From: an uncultured Propionibacteriaceae bacterium
GTDB lineage: Bacteria > Actinomycetota > Actinomycetes > Propionibacteriales > Propionibacteriaceae
Direction of reading: 5' to 3'
DNA: 7,773 bases
Assembly (NCBI GenBank): GCA_936924635.1
Contig: CAKZHP010000043.1
Location: 1 to 7,773, forward strand
Below, piece after piece: positions 1 to 6,349 of the stretch. The number at the start of each line of letters is the position of its first letter. Positions within the stretch are counted from its first letter, which is position 1. Below the pieces are notes generated by a model. That model was not told the DNA's origin. It was given only the letters and a program-made list of their open reading frames with translations, and did no database searches. Made by a program: the position numbers and the translations under genes.

Positions 1-1
1 C

Positions 2-187
2 GCTCCGGCAGCGCCCGTCTCCGCGGGTGATCCCTTTGGCATGGCCCCCCAGCCGCACCGTGGCCAACCGCACGTCGGCCAGCCCCAGCCGCCGCAGACC
101 ACCCAGCCGCCGAAGACCACCCAGCCCCCGCAGCCCGGCAACCCCTTCGGCACCCCGCCGGGGTCCGGCAGCAACCCGTTCCAGTGA
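2..187 (+). CDS. C-terminal tail of an unidentified Pro/Gln-rich protein (5' partial)
   Basis: Only the last 61 codons are present, read in the frame that ends at TGA 185-187; the start lies left of the window. The visible part is a low-complexity tail rich in Pro, Gln, Thr and Gly, with no foldable domain. It carries the 18-base repeat QPP[Q/K]TT at 86-133 and three related short motifs: GDPFG (26-40), GNPFG (137-151) and SNPFQ, which forms the C-terminus. Tails of this kind usually act as flexible linkers or display short binding motifs. The next gene starts 28 bases after the stop, so the two are probably co-transcribed. In published tubulin-like gene clusters a vWA-domain protein is a common neighbour, but nothing here shows that this gene is one. 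The frame is supported by almost exclusively G/C third positions and sensible composition; the overlapping +1 frame is Arg/Pro/Ser-rich noise. Confidence 0.8.
   Translation, partial: APAAPVSAGDPFGMAPQPHRGQPHVGQPQPPQTTQPPKTTQPPQPGNPFGTPPGSGSNPFQ
86..133 (+). repeat. 18-base tandem repeat coding QPP[Q/K]TT
   Basis: Units start at 86, 104 and 122. The third is truncated after four codons (QPPQ). It is in frame with the upstream gene and gives a Pro/Gln/Thr-rich spacer just before the GNPFG and SNPFQ motifs. It is part of the coding sequence rather than a mobile or regulatory repeat. Confidence 0.7.
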
Positions 188-204
188 CCGCACGCCCCTG
201 ATAC

Positions 205-209
205 AGGAG
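205..209 (+). promoter_or_regulatory. Ribosome binding site (AGGAG) of the tubulin-like gene
   Basis: AGGAG lies six bases before the ATG at 216, near-ideal Shine-Dalgarno spacing. It decides the start of the tubulin-like gene: the same frame is open upstream to an ATG at 27, but that stretch overlaps the upstream gene and encodes Arg/Pro/Ser-rich noise. This is the only strong ribosome binding site seen at the start of a gene in the window. Confidence 0.85.
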
Positions 210-215
210 ACACAG

Positions 216-3200
216 ATGGTTGGCTCGACCTACGAGGCCCCCGCCGCCCACACCGGGCCGGCCCTCCACCGCTTCCTCGTCGTGGGCTGCGGGGGGTCCG
301 GCGGCGCGACGCTGAGCTACATGCTCGACCAGCTGCGCTCCGACCTCGCGGCTCGCGGCGTCGACCGGGTGCCCGCCGGCTGGCAGTTCGTGCACGTCGA
401 CGTGCCGCTCGCCGCTGACCACGGGCCTGAGGGCCTGCCGAACGTGCCGCAGAGCGGTGGTTCGTACATCCCGCTGGGCCTCGCCTCGGGCAGCTACAGC
501 GAGCTCGACGGCATCGTGAGCAACCGGGTGGCCGCCCACCAGCACCTGGAGCTGCTCGGATCCTGGGCGCCCCGGGCCGTCGAGAAGGTGTCGGTGCCGC
601 TGACGACCGGCGCCGGGCAGCTGCGCGCCGTGGGCCGCATGGTCACCCTGCAGAAGGCCGCCCAGCTGCGCGAGCAGCTGCGCAACGCGTGGCTCAAGCT
701 GTCGGCGGCCACCATGACCCAGGAGATGCAGACGCTGCGCCCCTTCGGCCGCTACGACCCGCAGCGACCCCCCATCGTGCTCGTCGTCACCTCGATGGCC
801 GGCGGCGCCGGCGCCTCGATGGCACTCGACGTGTGCCGCATCCTCTCCAGCCTCCCGCTCTACAACGCGTCGCTGGCCGGCGTCTTCATGGTCGGCGCCG
901 ACGTCTTCTCGAGCCTGTCGCCGGCGCAGCGCACCGGCGTGATGCCGAACGCGCTGTCGATGTTCGGCGAGATCGTCGCCTCGCAGACGGGCGAGGCGGT
1001 CTCCGCTGACCGGGCGCTGCTGGAGTCCCTCGGGCTCAACGAGGTGGGCACCCCGATCCCGTTCGCCCGGGTCTTCCCCGTGAACCTCTACCAGGGTGGC
1101 AACCAGATGACGATGGTGGGCGACGGCTCGCCGCAGGCCGTCTACCGTGCGCTCGCCCGCGGCCTGGCCAGCCTGATGACCTCGCCGCAGGCGACGTTCC
1201 CGTTCATCCAGTACGACCTCACCAACACCGTCGGCCCCGCCTTCAACCAGCAGGTCTTCGGCTGGGGCTCCGACACCCCCAAGCAGCTGGAGTGGGGCTC
1301 GTTCGGCTACGCCTCGCTGAGCATGGGCCGCGACCGGTTCGCCGAGTACGCGGCGCAGCGCATCGGCTCCAGGGCCGTACGGCGCCTCGTGGACGGTCAC
1401 CTCTTCGAGGGGTCCCAGGCCGACGGGCTGGAGCAGCTGCGCCAGCGCATGGACACGATGTGGCCCCACGAGTGTGCCGCGCTCGGCCTGTGGGTGCCTG
1501 GCCAGGACCAGCCCCTCGGCGACTGGATCTCAAGCACGGCATGGCCGGCCGACGAGGCACGGGCAGTGTCCGGCCAGCTCGTGTCGACGCATCTGGTCAG
1601 CCAGCTGCCCCAGGGGGGCAACGTCGTGGCCAGGGACTGGATGCAGCGGGTGCGTCAGGTGTACGAGGGCGCCCGCCCCGCCCTGACCACCTCGATCGGG
1701 CACGCCGCGTACACCTGGGCGGTGCGGTGGTGCGACGAGACCTTCGAGCGCACCCGGGCGGTCGTCGCGCGCGCGGCGTCGCAGTACGGGCTGGCGTACG
1801 CGCAGCGGCTGGTGCAGCGGGTCCGTGAGTACGTGATGGGCCAGCTCCAGCCAGCCGTACGTGACCTGGTCGCGTACCGGCCGGAGGACGTCGCCACGAT
1901 CGACCCTGCGGCGAGCAGCGTCGTGGGGGCCATGAAGGGTGCCCTGCAGAACAACCAGCACATCGTCGACCAGATGGCGTCCCGCTCGGAGGGCATCGTC
2001 CAGCAGCACCTCTACATCGCCGCCTGCCGCTACCTCCACGAGATCCTCCCCAGCTACCTCGACGACGTGCTGGCCCCCCTGGAGGCCGGCCTGGGGGAGC
2101 GCCTGACCGAGCTCACCGCCGCCCGCGAGGCGCAGAGCGCAACCACCGGGGTGGCGCACGTGGCGACCACGTCGGTCTCCGACTGGCCGACCGAGGGCGA
2201 GCCGTCGCCGGCCCGGCGTTGGTACCAGGCCACCAACGAGGTGATCCTCACCACGCCCGACCAGTACCACCAGGCGTACGGCAACCTCGTCATGGCCACG
2301 GCCAACAAGCCGGGCCGCTACCCCGAGGCGCTCGACGACATCGTGTCGGCGGTCGTGCCGGGGGAGTGGGAGTCGGCCGACGGCACCGTGCCGCCGCGCG
2401 ACCTGCTCGTGGTCACCCGGCGCTGGCTGCCGGTGGCGCTGACCACCAACCCCATGACCGGGGAGACCCGGTCGCAGGCGATCGCCGGCTTCGAGGTGCG
2501 CGCCGCACCCGCCGACGTGCTCAACCGCGCCCGTGCGTTCATCGCCCGTCGCGGCGCGCCGTTCCAGACGTTCGTGTCGAAGTCCTTGCGGTCGTACGCG
2601 AGCTCGCCGGAGACCGTCACCGAGATCAGCGCCAAGTTTGAGCAGGCGCTGGTGCGCGCGTTGCCGCTGGCAAAGGTCGACGCGGCCATGGTGATGAAAC
2701 TCTACGGCCACCAGGTGAGCTACCGCTACAAGTTCTCCGAGATCCCCTTCCAGCAGCACCCGCTGGAGGGCAGCCTGCGCAGCGTGCTGCAGGGCGGCAT
2801 GGACGTGGCGCAGGAGGCGCTCCAGGCGTACGACACCGCGCTGACCGCCTCGCAGACGGCGACCCGGGTCGACGTGTTCGGCTCTTACCCGTGCTACGCA
2901 CCGCTCTGCTTCGACTCGGTGTTCGCGCCGATCGTGGAGGAGTGGAACCAGAAGAAGGGCACCTTCCAGCAGGGCGACTTCTGGTACCTGCGCAAGTCGC
3001 GCCCGCTGCCCGGCGTGCTCCCGATGACCGGGGCCGAGCGCAAGGCCCTGATCGCCGGCTGGTTCCTGGGCCAGATGATCGGGCGCGTGCGCGTCCCGGC
3101 GCCGCCCTACAGCCAGCAGGTGCCCCCGGCCACCGTGTGGGTGCCGCAGGCGAGCCAGTGGCGGCCGTTCAGCGACGTCATGCTGACGCGGGTGTCGGAG

Positions 3201-3740
3201 ATGGTCTCGACCGTCGACTGGCTGCCGGCGGTGCTGGAGTCGTCGCTGGTGGCCATGGCCCGGGCGCACGAGCAGCCCGTCACCGAGTCGCTGGCCCCCT
3301 ACCGGGCCCTGCGCGAGATCTTCGACGACGACCCCGTGGGCGTACGCTCCCGTGAGATGGCGCTCGACGGCACCATGCCGTTCGTGGGGCAGACTTTGCT
3401 GGCCGAGTGGCTCGCCACCGGGGCCACGCCTCCCGGCGGGGAGTCCCGCCTCACCGTGGACGCCGACGCCGCCGACCCGGTCGCGGCCCGCGTGCAGGCC
3501 TGCCGCGACTTCCTCGACCTGATGGAGAAGACCAGCCGCGAGTTCTTCGCCCCCGGCACGGGCCGGTTCGGCACCATCGGCTCCCGCCAGCTGGCCTCGC
3601 AGATGCCGGTCATGCGCGACCTCGTCGACGACGTGCTGCCCGTGCTCGACACGCTCCGCCGGGTGCTCGAGCTGGCCGAGCGCCAGGTCGGCACCGCTGC
3701 TGCCCGGACCGGCGGGGCGGACGAGATGGGGCTGATGTGA
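216..3740 (+). CDS. Large tubulin/FtsZ-like protein (Tubulin_2-like), 1174 aa
   Basis: The N-terminal part resembles the divergent tubulin/FtsZ-like family of bacteria, predicted to bind GTP and possibly polymerise in the cytosol. Seen: a beta strand and glycine loop FLVVGCGGSGG (residues 20-30), where tubulins place their first nucleotide loop; GAGQLRAVGR (132-141); a hydrophobic strand then SMAGGAGASM (193-202), where tubulins and FtsZ have GGGTGSG; PNALSMFGEI (244-253), recalling the NAxxxLxEL-type helix of the family; and WGSFGYASLSMGRDRF (360-375), followed by a helix. The remainder, to residue 1174, looks largely helical and is unassigned. No signal peptide or membrane helix was seen. 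FtsZ and tubulin are about 350-450 residues, so this is far longer. ATG 216 is chosen for its ribosome binding site. The stop overlaps the start of the next gene. The family call rests on motifs read by eye. The signature loop lacks the Thr and the final Gly of the canonical form, so GTPase activity cannot be assumed. Confidence 0.8.
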   Translation: MVGSTYEAPAAHTGPALHRFLVVGCGGSGGATLSYMLDQLRSDLAARGVDRVPAGWQFVHVDVPLAADHGPEGLPNVPQSGGSYIPLGLASGSYSELDGIVSNRVAAHQHLELLGSWAPRAVEKVSVPLTTGAGQLRAVGRMVTLQKAAQLREQLRNAWLKLSAATMTQEMQTLRPFGRYDPQRPPIVLVVTSMAGGAGASMALDVCRILSSLPLYNASLAGVFMVGADVFSSLSPAQRTGVMPNALSMFGEIVASQTGEAVSADRALLESLGLNEVGTPIPFARVFPVNLYQGGNQMTMVGDGSPQAVYRALARGLASLMTSPQATFPFIQYDLTNTVGPAFNQQVFGWGSDTPKQLEWGSFGYASLSMGRDRFAEYAAQRIGSRAVRRLVDGHLFEGSQADGLEQLRQRMDTMWPHECAALGLWVPGQDQPLGDWISSTAWPADEARAVSGQLVSTHLVSQLPQGGNVVARDWMQRVRQVYEGARPALTTSIGHAAYTWAVRWCDETFERTRAVVARAASQYGLAYAQRLVQRVREYVMGQLQPAVRDLVAYRPEDVATIDPAASSVVGAMKGALQNNQHIVDQMASRSEGIVQQHLYIAACRYLHEILPSYLDDVLAPLEAGLGERLTELTAAREAQSATTGVAHVATTSVSDWPTEGEPSPARRWYQATNEVILTTPDQYHQAYGNLVMATANKPGRYPEALDDIVSAVVPGEWESADGTVPPRDLLVVTRRWLPVALTTNPMTGETRSQAIAGFEVRAAPADVLNRARAFIARRGAPFQTFVSKSLRSYASSPETVTEISAKFEQALVRALPLAKVDAAMVMKLYGHQVSYRYKFSEIPFQQHPLEGSLRSVLQGGMDVAQEALQAYDTALTASQTATRVDVFGSYPCYAPLCFDSVFAPIVEEWNQKKGTFQQGDFWYLRKSRPLPGVLPMTGAERKALIAGWFLGQMIGRVRVPAPPYSQQVPPATVWVPQASQWRPFSDVMLTRVSEMVSTVDWLPAVLESSLVAMARAHEQPVTESLAPYRALREIFDDDPVGVRSREMALDGTMPFVGQTLLAEWLATGATPPGGESRLTVDADAADPVAARVQACRDFLDLMEKTSREFFAPGTGRFGTIGSRQLASQMPVMRDLVDDVLPVLDTLRRVLELAERQVGTAAARTGGADEMGLM
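3737..3740 (+). other. Four-base GTGA start/stop overlap
   Basis: The GTG start of the membrane-hairpin gene (3737-3739) overlaps the TGA stop of the tubulin-like gene (3738-3740). The best upstream purine run is the weak GGGG at 3728-3731. This arrangement is typical of translational coupling by terminating ribosomes and would keep the two products in a fixed ratio. Confidence 0.7.
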
Positions 3741-6349
3741 CGAGTCTCGGCGTGCTGGTTGCGCCGCCGGGGGAGGTGCCCCTCGCGGTCCGCGACCACC
3801 TGGCCGACTGGGCGGCTGCGGGGTTGGTCTCGCCGTTCCTGTGGGTGCCCGCTGGCCGGGTGACGCGCCACGGCACCGACGCGCTGCTCGTCGGGCCCGA
3901 CGGGATGTCGGCGGTGCAGATGCAGGCGCACGTCGGTCGCGCGGCCGAGATCGACCAGCTCGTGCTCTGCGTGCTGGTGCCTGCAGGCCCCCGGGCACAG
4001 GTCGTCGAGACGGGGGTGTCAGAAGAGGTCTGGCAGCAGCTGCGCAGCGCGCGCAACGCCGCGACCGTGGTGCCGATCCGGTGCGTCGTCGCGCGGTCGG
4101 AGAACGCCGCTCCGGTCGAGGTGGGGAGCCCCGGCTGGCACAACCTCGTCGTCTCTCCCGAGCAGTCGCACGACCCGACCGTCGGGGTGTCGCCGCTGCC
4201 ACCGTCGGACGACCCTGGCGAGATCGGTCCCCACGCAGCCGTGGCGGTGGCTGGCCTGGCGGGGCTGTGGGCGGGCAGCGGCGGGTCGCCGCTGGCCCGG
4301 ATGACCCCGGTGAACGGGCGCTACGCCCGCCTGGCGCGATCGCACCTGATGTGGGCCGACGGCGGCTCGCTGAGCCAGGAGATCGAGCAGAAGGCGCTCG
4401 ACACCTCGGCGGTGCCGAGACCGACTGCGGCGCTCGCCGCGACCGCGTACGTCGACGACGGCGCCGCTGCCGCCGCCATCGCCGCGGAGCAGCTGCTGCG
4501 CGCCCACGCCACCGAGCTGCGCAGCGGGCGCGAGCCGTCGCCGACCCCGGCGATCACCGAGCTGGGCGTCGGTGCGGCGCTGAAGATGCTGTGGGGCTTC
4601 GTCGCGAAGGCGCTCGTCAACGCCCCAGGCACCTGGGCCCGCACGCTGCTCGCCAAGGCCCGGTCGAGCATCGCCGACACCGTGCACCAGCATGTCTTCG
4701 GCGACGGGTCGACCTACCAGGTGGTGGCGAACCTGCGCACTGCCAGCCCGCTGGAGATCAGTCGCACGGCGGCGCAGCTGGGCAGCTCGATGGACAGGGT
4801 GGCCGGGCACGTGATCGAGCCGACGGCGACGTTCCCCGGCCTGTGGTCAGACTTCGTTGCGGGCGGTCTCACGCTCATGGACGGCGGTGTGCGCACCGAG
4901 GCGGTGCCGCCGTTGCGGGTCGGCACAGACGTGGCCGTGGTCCGCTCACCGCACGTCGTCGCGCCCGCGCCGGAGACCCGGCTGCGGGTCGACGCCCGGG
5001 TGCCGGGTGCCGGCCCCACCGGCGAGATCTCACCGGCCGACGAGCTGGCGATGCGGTCGGTCGTCACCCTGGCCGAGCAGGCGCGCGCTGCTGACCCGCG
5101 CGACGAGCGCTTCTCCAGCACCGTGGCGGCGGTCACCGCGTTCCGCACCGAGCACGGTCAGTCGTACGCGGCGCAGGTCGGCCGCCACGTCGGGACCCTC
5201 CTGCTGTCGCTCGTGGAGGAGGTGCAGGTGCTGGCGGGGCGGCTCTCCGAAGCCGCCCAGGTCGACGACGGCGCCGAGCTGCAGGCCGAGCAGCGTCGGC
5301 TCGGGCGGAGGATGCAGCTGCTGGCGGCGCTCCTCGTGCTGGGCCTCGTGCTCGTGATCGGCCTCGGTGTCGCCGAGGTGCTCACCACCGGGTGGGCCGT
5401 CGGCGCGGGCGTGGGCTTGTTCCTCTCGTGGCTGGTCGCGTCGCTGGTCACCTTCGTGCAGGGGCAGCGCAACCTGTTCGCCGCCCTCAACCGACGTGAG
5501 ATCGCTGCGGGCCAGGCCGAGGCCAACGTCAAGAACCTGCGGTCGGCGCTCCGCGACCTGCGGCGTACCAGCGATGCGTACAGCCAGCTGCAGAGCTGGT
5601 CCCGGGTGCTGGGCGCGTTCGTGCACCAGCCGCTCGGCGCGCCGGAGCCCTCGCCACGGGGGGCCGTGGCCGGGCTGACGGGACTGCCGGTCAACGTGTC
5701 GCTCGGGGAGCTGTCGCAGCCGGCAGGTCAGCAAGACCAGGCGGCCACGCGGCTGCGCCGTCGGTTCTTCGGTGTGAGCTGGCTGAGCGGGCCCTGGCGT
5801 GCCCTGCTCGGCGACGCTCCCGCCCGGCTCGGCCCGGCAGGGGCTGAGCTGGAGGGCTCGCCGGAGCGCCTGTACGCCGAGCGCGCCGACGTCGAGGAGT
5901 CGCTGCTCGACCGCTGGGCCAGCAGCCTGGAGACCGACGGGGTGGGGCCGGCCGGCGGCGCCGCGGCCCGGCAGGGCATCCGCGACGAGCTGGGGAGGGC
6001 CACCGGCGGGGACGACCTGCTGCGCGGCTCAGAGGTGCGCGACGTCGAGGGCCGCACCCAGCCGCTGGCCTCGTTCCTCGGTGGCCTGGCCGACCGTGAC
6101 CAGCGCGGTCAGCGCTTCGACGGGCGCATCCTCGCGGTGGAGGCGCGCACCGATTCCCGCCTGTCGGGGGTGGAGCACGTCGAGGTGACCGAGCTCCCGG
6201 TGCTCGGGCGGGCGGTGGCCCGCATCGAGCTGAGCCCCGACGTGCCGGCGGACCTCTTCGTCGTCGACGTCGGCTACGCGCAGCGCTCCGACGCCGCCCG
6301 ACCGGCAGGCCCTGACCAGGGCAGCACGCAGATCGACCTGGTGATGTGA
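3737..6349 (+). CDS. Unidentified membrane-hairpin protein, 870 aa
   Basis: I do not recognise the family. In order: an N-terminal region to about residue 150 with alternating hydrophobic strands and helices (for example SLGVLVAPPG at residues 3-12 and QLVLCVLVPAG further on), suggesting an alpha/beta fold; a small Ala/Gly-rich segment AAVAVAGLAGLW (167-178), too short to be called membrane-spanning; a helical middle; a long helix (about 480-527) ending in RRLGRRMQ; two membrane helices at about 528-549 and 554-574, separated by only TTGW; a charged helix (575-628), likely coiled coil; and a soluble C-terminal domain. Basic residues on both flanks put both ends in the cytosol, making this a membrane anchor with large cytosolic parts. 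No P-loop, signal peptide or catalytic motif was seen. GTG 3737 is chosen because it overlaps the previous stop; the open frame upstream of it encodes only Arg/Pro-rich noise. Its position next to the tubulin-like gene suggests, by inference, a membrane tether or regulator. Confidence 0.8.
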   Translation: MTSLGVLVAPPGEVPLAVRDHLADWAAAGLVSPFLWVPAGRVTRHGTDALLVGPDGMSAVQMQAHVGRAAEIDQLVLCVLVPAGPRAQVVETGVSEEVWQQLRSARNAATVVPIRCVVARSENAAPVEVGSPGWHNLVVSPEQSHDPTVGVSPLPPSDDPGEIGPHAAVAVAGLAGLWAGSGGSPLARMTPVNGRYARLARSHLMWADGGSLSQEIEQKALDTSAVPRPTAALAATAYVDDGAAAAAIAAEQLLRAHATELRSGREPSPTPAITELGVGAALKMLWGFVAKALVNAPGTWARTLLAKARSSIADTVHQHVFGDGSTYQVVANLRTASPLEISRTAAQLGSSMDRVAGHVIEPTATFPGLWSDFVAGGLTLMDGGVRTEAVPPLRVGTDVAVVRSPHVVAPAPETRLRVDARVPGAGPTGEISPADELAMRSVVTLAEQARAADPRDERFSSTVAAVTAFRTEHGQSYAAQVGRHVGTLLLSLVEEVQVLAGRLSEAAQVDDGAELQAEQRRLGRRMQLLAALLVLGLVLVIGLGVAEVLTTGWAVGAGVGLFLSWLVASLVTFVQGQRNLFAALNRREIAAGQAEANVKNLRSALRDLRRTSDAYSQLQSWSRVLGAFVHQPLGAPEPSPRGAVAGLTGLPVNVSLGELSQPAGQQDQAATRLRRRFFGVSWLSGPWRALLGDAPARLGPAGAELEGSPERLYAERADVEESLLDRWASSLETDGVGPAGGAAARQGIRDELGRATGGDDLLRGSEVRDVEGRTQPLASFLGGLADRDQRGQRFDGRILAVEARTDSRLSGVEHVEVTELPVLGRAVARIELSPDVPADLFVVDVGYAQRSDAARPAGPDQGSTQIDLVM
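6346..6349 (+). other. Stop/start overlap with two possible starts
   Basis: The TGA stop of the hairpin gene (6347-6349) shares its last base with the ATG at 6349. One codon earlier and in the same frame, GTG 6346-6348 would recreate the GTGA overlap seen at 3737-3740. The choice changes the protein by one residue. No strong Shine-Dalgarno sequence precedes either start, so translation is probably coupled to the hairpin gene. Confidence 0.65.

Noticed and set aside
27..215. N-terminal extension of the tubulin-like protein to ATG 27
   Set aside because: It overlaps the upstream gene out of frame and encodes Arg/Pro/Ser-rich sequence. ATG 216 has AGGAG at the right distance and directly precedes the family-like sequence.
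188..215. Promoter or terminator between the first two genes
   Set aside because: The gap is only 28 bases and holds the ribosome binding site, with no hairpin followed by a T run and no room for a -35/-10 pair.
3407..3736. Extension of the hairpin protein upstream into the tubulin-like gene
   Set aside because: The stretch is an Arg/Pro/Gly-rich shadow of the tubulin-like gene; the GTG at 3737 overlapping the stop is the plausible start.
1530..4202. 890-residue open frame on the - strand
   Set aside because: It lies opposite the tubulin-like and hairpin genes, whose frames carry recognisable motifs or membrane helices. Its product is Arg/His/Gly/Pro-rich, as expected when a strongly GC3-biased gene is read backwards, and it has no fold signature.
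4235..4270. Additional membrane helix in the hairpin protein (AAVAVAGLAGLW)
   Set aside because: It is only about 12 residues, dominated by Ala and Gly, and flanked by Pro/Asp- and Gly/Ser-rich sequence; too short to span a membrane.
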